Shown: positions 15,001-25,974, counted from the first letter of the stretch. The stretch: DNA of 64,000 nucleotides from Mactromeris polynyma (GCA_032209605.1 JASFXZ010000039.1:1116001-1180000); one strand, 5' to 3'. A program made the numbers and translations. Notes: generated from the sequence alone by a model not told the origin.

Positions 15001-17561
15001 TGTTTTTGGATTCATTGGGGACGCTGTGTTGTTTGGTTTCCGTGTCGTTTTCATTTATATCTTATTATATTGTGTCACATCCATGTATGTTGATCCTTAC
15101 TTGCGTATGTCACATCCATTTCCATTTTTCTACGTTTGTCAGCGGAAGTTCAGATTTCCTTCTTGCTCTTCATTTTGTCCACTTTTGTTCTTAAGACAAA
15201 ACCTGCCCATTTTTCGCGATTCAGAGTTATTTTGGATCCCAGTTTCTATATTATATACTTTGTGTACTGTCATTTCGTCAATATTATTCTTGTTCTATGA
15301 TACCATGCTCTTCTAAAATTTGTCTTAAGATTTATCTTGAAACTGACTCCCAGACAAGATCAAATTTTCACGGTGTGTTCCTTGTTGCATCTAACAGCGT
15401 TTGCTCTTTGAACATTTTATAATTCCCTAAAGAGAACGCTTATTATTAACTAACATGGCTATAACTAGATTTTGGACTAGTCAATTAAAAATTAGGATGT
15501 TCAAGGTTTCTAGAAACGAAATACGTATTTAAGTATTGATCATTTTAGCAACAAGGCATAGTGCAACAGTAAACATTATCGCATTACAAATTGTCTATTT
15601 CCAGCATGTTTACCGTTCAATGAAACATGTGTAAACATTCGGAAAACCTCGGCCAACTACGTCCAGTAACTCGGATGTTCGTAAGGCACTACTTTCGGAA
15701 ATACCATTCGAATATCATATAAACAATATTGCGGCTTGAAAGCTGGAGTGATGATGAAACGGGATTAGAATCACATATTTAAGCTAATATTATAAAGACT
15801 GACATATGTGAGTTTTTAACTAGAAATGACAACGATGATCCATTTCTTATGTGAATTTATCGAACTTAAATCCGTTTTACGAGAACTATTTTTTGACCGC
15901 ACAAATTGTTGAATTTTGGCACATAGTGCTCCGCCTCGCATGCACTAGAGGATGTTCGTAGAGTAACGAAGTGGTACGGAAATATCCAAGATCTGTCGAG
16001 AATGATGTGTAAAGTGTTGTTTCGTCAGCTTGTTTGCAGGAAATGGACGCGTTCTACTACTTGCATGGGAATTGCGTGAACTTTGGAGAATTATGTCTGT
16101 TTCTAACTGACTTTGAAGTCGACTTACATGATATTAATTATTGTACTGCATGCTGCTGTTGGTTTCACCTTTCTTGTGATTTCTGGAATTCAGCCTCATG
16201 TTTACTCGGTGAACTTCACATATACCACAAGTATGTTCTAAATTTTTTGTTTCGTGATGTCAATTAAGATAACATTATAGTGTTTTAAAGTGAAGTCATT
16301 ATCTTTGTATTCTTTTCAGTATTCTGATATTAAGGCTTTTCGCTCAGTCTTTGTCATCGTCAACTTCGAATTGTATTGTGTTGTTGTGTGAGTGATATTT
16401 TTATGCCCCCCCTTCGAAGAAGAGAGGACGTATTGGTTTGCACATGTCGGTCGGTATGTCCGTCGGTCCGTTACCTTTTCGTTTCCGAACCGCTTGACCT
16501 ATCATCCTCAAACTTGGTCCATACATTCAACTTGGGTAGCAGAGGAGCCCTTTTGATTTTGAGGTCACGGACTCAAATGTCAAAGTCACAGGTGTCAATT
16601 GTTCACAAACAGTTTCCGATCAATAACTCCAGAACCCCTTGCCATTTCATCCTCAAATTTGGTCCATACATTCATCTTGGCAAGGAAAGGAACCCTATTT
16701 ATTTTGGGGTAACGGGCTCAAAGGTCAAGGTCACAGGGGTCAATTGTTAACAAACCATTTCCGATCAATAACTCAAGAACCCCTTGACCATTTTTCCTCA
16801 AACTTGGTCCACATATTTATATTGGGTAGCAGAGGTATCCTATTGATTTTGTGGTCACGGGCTCAAAGATCAAGGTCACAGGGGTCAATTGCCCACAAAC
16901 AGTTTCCGATCAATAACTTGAAAACCCCTTCACGTTTCATCCTCAAACTTAGTCCACACATTTATATTCGGTAACAGAGGAATCCTATTTATTTTGGGCT
17001 CACATGGTGAAGGGTCAAGGTCACAGAGGTCAATTGTTAGCTACCTTGGGTAGCAGAGGAACCCTATTGATTTGGGGTCACGAGGTCAAAGGTCAAGGTC
17101 ACAGGGTGTCATAATGTTTTACAAACATCTCTTGTTTTGTAATTCACTTAAGGATTCATGTATATGTGGTAATCGTCTTCACTAACATAAGTTCTACATT
17201 TCTTTTATGTAGGTACCGAATTTTGCAATCTTGCTGGGAATGGGAGGCAGACAATAGACCGACATTTGGTGACCTTACCACTTCGATCCCTGCACTTCTA
17301 AGAATTTTACAGAGAGCCTCTGAAAGAAGACATATTTCGTCACGTTCTGAGGACAAAGATGAAACAGAAAACATCGGAGTGATTGGAGATATAACAAGCA
17401 GCCAAGATATTGCAAAAGTAGAAAACATATCAGGAGACAGAGTGGAGATGAAGACACCTGAAGATAAAGTAGAGACAGAAGAAATTAACAGTCATGAGGA
17501 CTATGCTAGAGATGAAGAGAACAACCCTTATATAAACCAAGATATAATTAAAGTAAATTAA
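92..17561 (+). CDS. MET-like: MET/RON-like receptor tyrosine kinase, gene 1 (5' part outside window)
   Basis: Twelve exons with GT/AG borders read in phase: 92-244, 1026-1101, 6798-7016, 7510-7659, 8822-9101, 9641-9799, 10756-10839, 11775-11959, 12466-12575, 13002-13164, 14590-14726, 17213-17561 (stop TAA). They encode about 688 codons: the last two and a half IPT repeats, a membrane span, a juxtamembrane segment, a tyrosine kinase and a long acidic tail. Kinase landmarks are [11 protein letters not shown] (nucleotide loop), VACKTL (ATP lysine), HRDLAARNC (catalytic loop), [16 protein letters not shown] (activation loop with twin tyrosines as in MET) and [11 protein letters not shown]. The tail ends in a region with DYARDE and PYINQ; Y-x-N-x is the Grb2 SH2 consensus and occupies the place of the MET docking site. 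Sema and first IPT exons must lie left of position 1. Family assignment is firm; MET versus RON cannot be decided here. Confidence 0.88.
290..490 (+). repeat. tRNA-derived SINE (intron of gene 1)
   Basis: The head has an A-box-like GGTAGAGCGCCAGGCTC and a B-box-like GAATTCGAATCCCGC spaced as in a tRNA gene. After it comes a central block with CATCGAGAGTGCTCAATACG and TTTCAAGAA..TGTTTCAC. The block recurs at 19076-19165. The equivalent copy is at 44625-44830. No intact tRNA cloverleaf closes. Confidence 0.6.
1193..1578. mobile_element. MITE-like foldback element rich in AAGGAAA/TTTCCTT
   Basis: Left end TGGTATTCACGAAACATCTT is the near-exact reverse complement of the right end AGTATGTTTCGTGAATTCCA. 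The interior is dense in CTTAAGG and AAGGAAA words in both orientations and can fold on itself. Counterpart at 45591-45966. No coding capacity. Confidence 0.65.
3967..5109. mobile_element. Possible pogo/Tigger-like termini inside the TIR element
   Basis: CAGTAGAACTTCAAAACCTC at 3967 and its reverse complement form ending ...TTCGAAGTTCTACTG at 5109 are flanked by TA, the usual pogo-type layout. The relative in gene 2 has only one such end (40440, CAGTAGAACTTCGAAACCTC). The two ends may belong to different insertions. Confidence 0.35.
4228..4690. repeat. Two-copy tandem repeat of about 220 bp inside the TIR element
   Basis: The stretch starting with ttcgtttattcttatttaca recurs once about 220 bp later, including GACATCGGATTTGACAATGA. 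A similar doublet is in the relative at about 40840-41130. Confidence 0.6.
7017..7509. other. Gene 1 intron, no feature seen
   Basis: AT-rich intron between IPT exons, alignable with 46718-47259 of gene 2. Short ORFs only. Confidence 0.6.
7800..8352. repeat. 41-bp minisatellite in gene 1 intron
   Basis: About eleven degenerate units of 41 bp with core GTGATATGTCTCGTATGAAA and GGAAGGTGTATC. Because the unit lacks stops, it creates spurious long - strand ORFs. The gene 2 counterpart is much shorter. Confidence 0.85.
8822..9101 (+). other. Gene 1 transmembrane and juxtamembrane exon
   Basis: This 280-nt exon begins with [16 protein letters not shown], which closes the last IPT repeat (the previous exon ends in KEKVE), then a polar stretch. 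The hydrophobic span [20 protein letters not shown] is followed by a strongly basic stop-transfer [11 protein letters not shown]. The acceptor is tttaag and the donor is g|gtagac. The next exon opens with D-Y-M-A-S in the region where MET carries its DYR Cbl-binding tyrosine; this positional likeness is only suggestive. Confidence 0.82.
9836..10340 (+). repeat. tRNA-derived SINE-like element in gene 1 intron
   Basis: GGCCGAGTGGTTATGTTAAC looks like a serine/leucine-type tRNA A-box region and GCGAGTTCGAACCC a B-box about 45 nt on. A non-tRNA body follows, up to about GCCACTGGGGGCTTAAACC near 10330. Also at 49315-49815. Confidence 0.55.
10840..11774. other. Gene 1 kinase intron, no feature seen
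   Basis: Alignable with 50322-51273 of gene 2 except for small indels. Nothing recognised. The same holds for 9102-9640 and 12576-13001 (and 48584-49120 in gene 2). Confidence 0.55.
11913..12275 (+). repeat. Tandem array of a kinase-exon 3' end with its splice donor (gene 1)
   Basis: The last about 45 nt of exon 11775-11959 plus its donor and about 25 nt of intron recur as units of 73-76 bp. Donor-like GTAAGT or GTTAGT copies sit at 11960 (real), 12035, 12109, 12182 and 12258. The preceding words (ATGGGTGATGTCCTATCTGA) are degenerate copies of exon sequence ATGGGCGATGCTCTGTCTTA. Confidence 0.8.
14030..14290 (-). repeat. Dispersed repeat family, inverted copy upstream of exon 14590
   Basis: Its reverse complement contains GACAGTTCCAAGGC and TTGGGAATGCTGTGTTGTTT, which resemble the + strand at 14915-15060 and 31890-32020. 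Present in gene 2 at about 54735-55010. Confidence 0.45.
14915..15200 (+). repeat. Dispersed repeat family, direct copy downstream of exon 14590
   Basis: GACATTTCCAAGACGG and ATTGGGGACGCTGTGTTGTT match the reverse complement of 14030-14290 at roughly three quarters of positions over about 45 nt. Gene 2 copy at about 55620-55900. Confidence 0.45.
16480..17115 (+). repeat. About 145-bp tandem repeat with AGGTCA half-sites (gene 1)
   Basis: Four to five degenerate units share TTTCCGATCAATAACTC, CCTCAAACTTGGTCCA and GGTCAAGGTCACAGGGG. The best site, 17083-17102, reads AGGTCAAAGGTCAAGGTCAC: a direct repeat of AGGTCA spaced by one base plus TCAAGGTCA. A preceding segment (about 16400-16470: ATGCCCCCCCTTCGAAG, GGTCGGTATGTCCGTCGGTC) is part of the same well-known mollusc-type dispersed repeat. 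Confidence 0.7.
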
Positions 17562-17621
17562 GGTAGAGAAAAGAAAATTCAAACAAAACACAAATTAGGT
17601 ATACTATCCAATAATATATAT

Positions 17622-17627
17622 AATAAA
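17622..17627 (+). terminator. Polyadenylation signal AATAAA of gene 1
   Basis: AATAAA lies 61 nt after the stop codon at 17559-17561, in a T-rich setting. The same signal is at the matching place of gene 2. Confidence 0.55.
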
Positions 17628-19075
17628 TGTTTTATTATTTGATTATTGTAATTACCTCTCTTGTTATGTAAATATCTTGCATTTGAAATTCTACTCTTTG
17701 AGATGAAAGTACAATGCATATGTACTAATGTATGTATTGTAATTTGTCTATGCTTTAATACAATCATATATCAATTATTTAACTGACTTGATGAGGTATT
17801 ATTTATTATTATTATTTTGTACACACATGTATACACTTTGTACACAAAAAGTATATAAAACTAAGGTGATTAAGTAGAGTAAAAAATACAAAGAGCTTTT
17901 TGATGTGTCGTTTTTATTCCAAAATAACAACAACAGAAACAGGTGATGAGTACGGAAAATCTAGTTTTTTATATTTTTATTGATATGATTTTGAAAAAAA
18001 AATCGATAGCATAAGCTAGTACGCTTTCTTTCCATTCCAAAAATACTTTTGATATTAAAAATACTAAACAGAATTTTGTGGGCATTTACCGGAATGTAAA
18101 ACTTCATAAAAAGTCATTCTAAATGTAAAAAAGTACTATACAGTGTATAGAGTTAATCCATAAATGTGTATATTGATAAACTTGTCAAAATACATGGTGA
18201 CTTCACCACTTAAAGGTAATGTCAAAGATATTGTGAACACAATGTTGTAACACAAATATCACCAATTGTTTTATCGGGTATGAATTATATCTTTATGCTT
18301 CGATAATCAAATTAGTTATATTTTCAATTTTGTTTGTCATTTAATATCATGTTTCCTGTACGTTGTAGTTTAGAAGGGCACGTTGTAAATAAGTTCATGT
18401 TTCTGGCATTAGTAATACTTCTGCTTTCGTTAAATAAAAGAGAGGTTAAAGTTGTTAAAGGGAATGTCCAATGCATAAGACAATGCCTCCCCCCACAGAC
18501 CTCCAGGACAACAGCAGTCTACAAAACACTATGGACTGAGGAAGTGCAAGGGTAAACATTTAAGGGAATAGGAGCTCAAGGAATGGTCTGATCGACCACC
18601 AAAACAACTAAGGAGAAATTAGGGGACAAAACGAGGGAAAATGTTTAATGGATGGAATCTGGAACCAATAAATTGGTCCAAGATGGAATACATCACGGAC
18701 CAAGCCAAGAAAGTCGGTAATCGTAGGCCGAAGGAGGAGGGAGAAATAATATATTATATCAATACGTTATTAATTATTATTATCTACATTATGCCTACGT
18801 TGTTGAATGTTATTTACAGTGTCACTGATACAAGTACTCATAAAATGAACTTCTATTGCTTAAATAAGATTACAGAATTTTGTTCAAGTCGACTTGAAAT
18901 AAACTTTATGTTTGGTCTCTTGTTTTGTAAATACGCTGACAGGAATATTTTATTAAATCTTAATGTTAACGAATGGTACGAACGTATTGATGCTTTTATG
19001 TTGAAATATTTATCATTGAGGGTTTATTGAATTTAGTATTTCAATTATCGAGTTTCTCAATTAGGCCAGAATACT

Positions 19076-19165
19076 AGTGGGTAATCCAGGAATCACCCAT
19101 CGAGAGTGATAAATGCAAATTATGAGAACGTGCTTCACGTTTGACGTAAGATGAATTATGTTGAA
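19076..19165 (+). repeat. SINE central block without tRNA head
   Basis: AATCACCCATCGAGAGTGAT and GAGAACGTGCTTCACG match the central block of the SINE at 290-490. Copy at about 60580-60665. Confidence 0.5.
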
Positions 19166-19385
19166 TAAAAAAACTAAGAAATTGTTCTTTTTATCGATGG
19201 AATGGTTATGACATGTGGAACTTATAATTAATATGACAGGTACCTCTATTTTGTTTAGACAAATACAAAACTTGATGTTTCGTTTTTGTTTTTATTTATG
19301 TTGTTTTGAATTTCTTCATTTTGTTAAATGTATTTGTAATCTAATTGTACACTTCGTAATTTGTTCAGATGAACATCTAAGGTCA

Positions 19386-20191
19386 TGCCAAATTGGAATT
19401 TGTTAAGCGTCCGCGTGCGCCTATGTTTTGCGCTCCTCGAGCCAAAACAAAAGTTTTTTTTAAGCTAAAGTTCTCAAATATTTTCGATGCCCATGATTCG
19501 ACAACGGCAATTTTAGTTGAGATCCGACAACGATGTGACTATCTGACCCATTCCCAAAGCCGAATACATGTATATGTTTTTTTCCCAATCTGAAAACCAA
19601 ATCCCAATCAGAAGCACTTACGAAAACTCGTCTACTGGATCGACCTTGTATATCTTGAAGCTCTTTGTATAACTCTCGCCATTAGTGTCCCTTGTATCAT
19701 AAACGACAGTTTAGAAATGTAGATTAGAATGCTTGTTTATGAAAAATTTAGATATGAAAAGCCTGTACTTTTAATTATGAAAATTCCTCAAATTCAGGTT
19801 GAAGAGATTCAAGTTTTCTCAAATTGGCAAATTTTACGACGCAGATTTTCCCAATTTATATAGGGACTTTTCCCCAAAAATGGACAGAAAAAGACATGAA
19901 TTCTTAACATACTATTATTGTCTTGTAGAAATGTGTTTAACGTTAATGTGTATGAAAACTAGTTAATTTGTGTGAAAACTAGTCAGTTTTAGACTAGATT
20001 TATTCATGTATAGATCTAATTTGGAAGCAAACCATTTTGTTTGTTTTATGGTGTTACTTTCATTAAAATATCTAAAATAATGCATCGCTTATTATCTGAG
20101 GATATTTGTTTTTCCGTTATGAGTTTTATTTTGAATCGGTAGCTAGGTTTCGCGAACTTAGGTTGACGCTTAACAAAATTCCAATTTGGCT
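19386..20191. mobile_element. About 0.8-kb MITE-like element between gene 1 and ST1
   Basis: Left CCAAATTGGAATTTGTTAAG faces right TTAACAAAATTCCAATTTGG as inverted ends continuing into AAGCGTC. No ORF of note. Copy at 60889-61700. Confidence 0.6.
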
Positions 20192-21327
20192 TGGCCTTAT
20201 GTATAATTATGTATTACGGTGCAAGTATGAACATAATTCTATGTGTACGCTCAAACTCTTTTCTAAATGCTCACTTCCTATGTTCATATTTTCTTAAATA
20301 TATGCAACCAAATAAATTATATAAATTTACTTACGCCATTCTTACTCATCTGTTGAAACCCATGATTGTACAAAAATGTTATTAAAAGATGGACCATAGT
20401 CATGTTCACGAGTATGGATCATATCCACACTTAGATTACTAGTTACCATTTTACAATTGTTGGTCGTCATTAATTCTGAAACATGCATATATTCGGTACA
20501 AAACAACTCTTTAATTCAAGGCCTACATTAACAAGGTTAACTGGTGGCAGAAATATTCAACCATACACATGGTATCTTATTCACAATAATTCTTGTTAAA
20601 ATAACGTGTTTTGATTCGTGTGTAATGGATGATAAAATATTTAACACATAGCTATAACAGCAAAAATAAGGACATTTTGCAGTTTCAAAGTTTGAATTGA
20701 TATTTCTTACACGGTATATTCTGTTCTGTTCCAATCTGAGATTTCATGTCATTGTCTGTCACAGACTATCATTGTAATCGTAGGATACAAAATGAATTCT
20801 GCATTTACAAAACAATGTTAATTTTCACCTGCCATTTCTGTACAAATAGGAAATCTCCCTATACATGTACCTTGTAACTAAGAACATATCAAAAGGTGCA
20901 TTAAAAATTATTCAATAGAGATCTAACACATAATTATCATGCAATCCATGATCGTAAATTGTACTAATTTAAGACGACAATGCCATACATATCACATACG
21001 ACAATATTTTAATGGAAACGCCTCTGATATAATCCTGGGTTTCTCTCTGATTTGTGTGTTGTTTCAACATTTATTCAGCTCTGTACGGTGAACAGTTTAC
21101 CTAACCAGTGTACCTGGGTCATCAGTTAATCCTCAAGATACTGAAACTTTCACCAAGTATGCAACAAAGGTAGAAACGGAAAACTTTGGATGTACACGTA
21201 TTATATTTAGTCATTTGTCATGAAGATCACACGCCTCGCCCGAGCATTCGGCCTCCCGAGAATGGAAGTCGATTAAACTAGGTCAAGTTCAGTCTATTGC
21301 TTACAGATATCTATCATTTTCACAATG

Positions 21328-21333
21328 TTTATT
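21328..21333 (-). terminator. Polyadenylation signal of ST1
   Basis: TTTATT on the + strand reads AATAAA on the - strand, about 80 nt beyond the ST1 stop codon at 21412. Conserved at 62837-62842 for the second copy. Confidence 0.5.
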
Positions 21334-21411
21334 CACAGAGTATGAGAACGGTTGGACCGTTTACTCATACTGTCTCAGATTGGATAATGTACACATTGAT
21401 CGACATGGTAA

Positions 21412-24400
21412 CTATTGACTATTGCCGTTTGATTGTCCAGAAACTCTGTTAGTATTGTAATAAATTTCTGGATAAAGTTCTGCAAGATTTTTATTAAATT
21501 GTTCGTAGAATTGATCTATCAGCTCTCGGGTTTCCGGAAGCATATCTCCTATTTTTGCTTCTGCGTCTCGACGCTTGTTCGCATCGAGTCGTTTAAATAT
21601 GAGCAACTCTTCGAGTCTTGTAAATGGCCCTGAAAAAGTGCAACCCAAGAAATTATATACACACCAGTCGTTGTATTTATAACACTAGATCAGATTTTTT
21701 TAGCTCGCCACATATTTTTACTTTACAACTTTCCAATTTCAATTTCGAACACGACCTTCCCAGGATTCCTTTTTTTAAATATTTTTTTTCATAATGGTTT
21801 CCGTAACAAGGGGTACCGGTCACTTTTGAGATATCCACCGTTGTTCACAGATTGTTCTAGTAGTACCCGGATAAAACTGGATTATTTGTTTATCGAAAAA
21901 ACTTTTGAGTAAAATTATTGTACCTGCTTATCTACCAGTTATATACAAGAGAGAGAATAAGTTGCTACAGGGAACGCCACATACACAAGACAGTGCCTCC
22001 CCACAAAGCATTGGTCTAGAATAGAATATTTTAATGTATACGATTCACGTCAGGGCACTAGAAATCCACTAGCCCGACGACCTGGACTAGTCTAATGCTG
22101 AATCGTACTACCAACAGTTGAGTTGAAGTTAGTCCCGGACAAGTGTGTTTTTAAAGCTAACCAATAACAGCAATTATCCAGTTGTAAGTCAAGCCTTAGA
22201 ATCCCACAAACACATACATGCAATAATTATGTTTTGATTATGGAGCTATCATTGTGTATAATTATTTGTTACTAAGTTGACCGATATTTTCGGACAACCA
22301 GCTTCCTATGTCGGACAAGTCAAATTTTACATATCAGTTAGTCCGGGACAAAATTTTGTAGAGCCCTGCATGTATGTATAATGTCCCACTTACTTATATT
22401 GAGAAACTTAAGGATTCTTTTATAAGTCGCGGACCTCTTTTGGCCATATGTATCTGTTGCATATATAACAAGAACATTCTCTTTTATAAAAAGGTTTAAC
22501 CAGTCAGATATAAAAATATGATACATGCCTACACGCAGTCGAATCTGAAATGTAAATATTTGACATTTGTAATTATCGGCGGCTTACAAAACACATCGAC
22601 ATCTGCTCACACATCAGAAGGCTAACCACCTCATCCGGTTCCAATCGGTATATCTCGGACTCTTTCGTTCCAATGCAGTGTACAGAAGGACCCGAATGCA
22701 TTCGGTCGTCTCTGTCGGACCTTTGATAGATGATAATAAAATGACCGCATACAGTTACAGAACAGAAGCACATACATACACTCGTTCCCATTTTAATTAC
22801 TGCTCTTTGATATGTGACCAGTATAAGAAAATATCGCAATACGTCAATAACATCAAGTGGTAAATGTGCAAATAAGGATATGTTCCATTACTAGATGTTA
22901 GACAGCCATTTCAGTGCTATAATTTTAATCATTCATACTTTACTACTGGTGATGATGGATGTGTATAGAAGAAATGAGCGAAAATAAAATTGCGTATCGT
23001 ACGGTGCTACGACTTTCCCTCGGTGAATGGACTTTAATGTGGTTGCTTTAAGCCTTACATGAGCTCTGATTTTGTTTCTCCTACAATCTCATTCTCCGCA
23101 CTTACTTTGAAGTCTTCAATTGTATCGTTGTAGGCACATGCTCTGATGCTATGGTACTTTCTGCATTCCGTGTGTTTCTTCATAGTACGATTAACAGCAT
23201 CATGGAATAGTTGAATACCTGTTGGATACTTGATGAATCTAGCTTCGTATATAATCTGAATATAACCTACAAAAAAGTGAAACTTAGGACGGATGCTACC
23301 AGTGTTTGTTCGGTGTAGAAGTAACAGAAGTATTACTGCTAGCAGTACTAGCAGTAATGGTGCGCATAGTAGTACACATAATTGTATAAATATCCAAATT
23401 TCTCGCATACAGAACTTAAAACAACAGTTTACAAGCAATAAGGAAGCATGTACTCTCTTTTATAAATGGTTCCATTTGGTTACTTTACAAATTGTAATGA
23501 ACAAGAGGAGATTTGAACCCCAACAGTTTTATCATTAAGATTGCATCGTACTTCTGCGTAAGTATCGACAAGCTGTTAACTGTACAGCTGTTTAATGCCA
23601 ACACTGTTAGCAGTAACAGCAATAATACTTCTACTGCTGTAACTGTACAGACACAACTGTTAACAGGAAGAGTGTTGTTGCTTCTGGTTTCTACTCTTCC
23701 ACACAGGATGTCGTCTCGATTGGAATTTGAACTTGAGACCTCCAAACTGAAAGATACACAACTAACCGACATATTTGACTGGACGGACTGGGTCGCGTAA
23801 TTTCATATCTCAACGATATTATATATTTTTGGAAATAAAATGTGTTTAGTTTTACCTTTCTGTTGGATTTCTGATCATAAATATCACTTTCATGTTTGGA
23901 TTAATTGGAAGAGCATAGTCAGCTGTTGTTATAACAGGTTCTCTGCAATATTCATTCCCTGGGTATTGTGTCCATTTTCTATTATCGAATACTGAATCAG
24001 CTGACCCCTCGCCTGTCGATAAAGACAACAAGTTTATAAAAAAAACACGCAAAACCACGAAGTATTTTCACAATGTTCTCGACTCCATAGTCTCTAACGT
24101 ATTTTTATGTCTTTCGTGATTTCGTAAACACTAAAACATCACCTAACGACCAACTCAATAATAAGGTGAATGTCACCATCGGAATCTCTCATATCAACAT
24201 ATTTGATGCATGGAATACAATGGCGCTAACAGTAATTATGTATCGTGATTGTCCTTCCATTACAATGGAGATCTTAATACGTTTTGTTCGTAAATGCATC
24301 GATATGTTTTACCTACATTTCTCTGTTTATAGTGGATTATAAATAAGTTAAGTACTGTCATTGTGTGTACGATATGTCTATCTGCCAAAACAAGTTTTCA

Positions 24401-25803
24401 TTGGCTATATAACCACCACAATTTGTTAATACTGTTCTCAAGTAAATAAAAAACTGACTGCATATGTAGAAGTACTGTAGAAACAAACATATGGGCTTTA
24501 ACGAAATGTTAACCAATCCGCGTCAAGGTTACAAACGTTGTTAGGTTGAAGATAATTTGATTTTGTGGTTAAAGTAAGATTTGATTGGTTTACACAATGC
24601 TGATATGCAAATAACAAATCCATGTCAGTACGGCTGCGCCGAATAAAGGTAGTGAGACTTTTACCCGTTATGCCGTGATGATACGGAAATGGTTTCTCCT
24701 GACAATCGTTTGGAGACACCAGTCGCTGCAATTCGTCCGCTGCTTTGTCATAAAAGGATGCATACCTCGCCGCACCGCGATCAAATCTTCCTTCCTCTGA
24801 AAAGTCGAATATCTAGTAATAGTCCATCGACGTTAGAGGGAACATAATTCAGAATACAACATTTCCAGAGCGACCCTTTCTGGAGCAATAACCTCTCATC
24901 AACAACATTATCAATTCCCGAGGTAAATAAGTACTACCAACATAAGCAACAACTTGCAAATTTCGCCGTAAATTGCAGACAATTGCAGTTACCATAGGGC
25001 TCCAGAGAGGCTGCAATGAAGTTTCAATAATGATATTGACAAAGTCTGGTATATATATATTCCTCAGATTCATCTCGAATAATCGTATAATGTTTTTCTA
25101 TCGTAAACGAGTCGGAATGCACCGGACATGATTTCATTACAGCAATGTGTTTACGTATACATATAACGCATTGTCAAATAACTTCACTGATTGTGAGATT
25201 AGATCTTTGAACCAGCTAAAAGTTTGTTTATTTCAACGTGCTATAGGAAAAACCATCGTTCACCATTGTTATCAGTAAAGTTGGTGTGAATTTATACATC
25301 TTTTGAAGGCGGCTCACGTCAGTAATGCTCATAGTTTGATCAAAAGAAAATTGTCTGGTAAGAAGAAATTTCCGTACCGGAGTGTTTCCGGACTAGGGAG
25401 TTTCCTGACTAGGGCGTTTCCACTGTACTACTACCAGCAATTGGTCCAAGTTGACACAAAATAATTTTAAGAGAATGTTTTTAAAACGCTTCACGTTCAT
25501 TAATATGATTGCCATTCTCAGATTAACCAGATTATACATTTTTTAGAGAAATAACTTACTTATTCTTCCAACATTAAAAAAATTAAGTTCTTTTTGCTGT
25601 CTGAGTTTTATGTCAGGATGGCTCATAAGTCGGTTCCAGAGATCTGTATTTCCGGATTTCGGAAAACCGGCTATAATAAAATATGGTAGACACTGCAGTT
25701 GTAGTCCTCTGGTTGAGAGAATCGGTGACCGTCTGGTATCATGTCCCGAAGTGTTTGTGAGGTAACATGGGTTTTTGAAGTTGTTCAAAATATGTGGTGT
25801 ATT
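21412..25803 (-). CDS. CHST15-like carbohydrate sulfotransferase ST1 (5' exon not found, frameshift)
   Basis: Six exons on the - strand, in transcript order: 25803-25560, 24796-24665, 24012-23856, 23266-23106, 22544-22394, 21629-21412 (stop TAG). Exon 1 here holds CLPYFIIAGFPKSGNTDLW, the 5'-phosphosulfate loop for PAPS, followed by SHPDI and KELNFF. Later come ITGEGSADSVFD, then KVIFMIRNPTERLYSDYI, the 3'-phosphate loop, CRKYHSIRACAYN, LRVGMYHIFISDWLNLF, and a C-terminal MLPETRELIDQFYEQFNK. Such enzymes transfer sulfate to sugars in the Golgi lumen; closest recalled family is CHST15 (GalNAc4S-6ST), but substrate cannot be read from sequence. Junctions are in phase except inside exon 23266-23106, where the frame opens as LYSDYIRS then hits a TAG (23239-23241), and conserved sequence resumes in another frame. 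No membrane-anchor exon was recognised upstream. Confidence 0.8.
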
Positions 25804-25974
25804 CTGGAAATAAACAATAAATGCAAGTGTTTTAAATTTGCATGATCCGTTCATAATCGAATTGAAGACATGTTACATACACATAAAAATGATATATTCA
25901 TATGTTGGTCTATGTAATGGTTTATATGAGGAATAAAGTCATGTTTTTAGGAACATGAATAAATCGGTCAATGG

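Larger units (their letters stand above)
9641..17561 (+). other. Gene 1 tyrosine kinase exons and C-terminal tail
   Basis: Eight exons (9641-9799, 10756-10839, 11775-11959, 12466-12575, 13002-13164, 14590-14726, 17213-17561, with the juxtamembrane start in the first) hold a complete kinase. The C-lobe reads [17 protein letters not shown] across a phase-0 junction, then [14 protein letters not shown] and NRPTFGDL. No catalytic residue is missing. The last exon adds about 90 residues beyond the kinase, rich in E and D, with one YINQ motif close to the stop. Confidence 0.87.
17628..21327. other. Intergenic interval, gene 1 to ST1
   Basis: Convergent 3' flanks. Contents: AT-rich DNA with TACATGTA words, a short dispersed repeat with TGCCTCCCCCCACAGACCTC near 18485, a SINE block (19076-19165) and a MITE (19386-20191). 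Short ORFs such as 18641-19030 show no domain and are matched by similarly decayed ones at 60166-60489. No gene seen. Confidence 0.6.
1..22544 (+). repeat. Long direct repeat, left copy (partner 44331-64000)
   Basis: From the first bases of the window, sequence recurs in order at 44341 onward through exons, introns, 3' flank and the sulfotransferase 3' end. Offsets change from about 44.3 kb to about 39.5-41.5 kb because each copy has its own insertions (4.77 kb here; 1.13 kb, about 1 kb and about 0.2 kb in the partner). Exons differ by a few substitutions; introns also align almost throughout. Confidence 0.9.

Noticed and set aside
16034..16267. 77-residue ORF in an insertion private to gene 1 as a possible zinc-binding protein
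   Set aside because: Cysteines are scattered without a known spacing, there are no splice sites in phase, and the receptor transcript is complete without it.
22573..22839. 88-residue - strand ORF as an extra ST1 exon
   Set aside because: Exon 23266-23106 joins exon 22544-22394 directly in phase and restores the conserved ACAYN...LRVGMY order; the ORF lacks family motifs.
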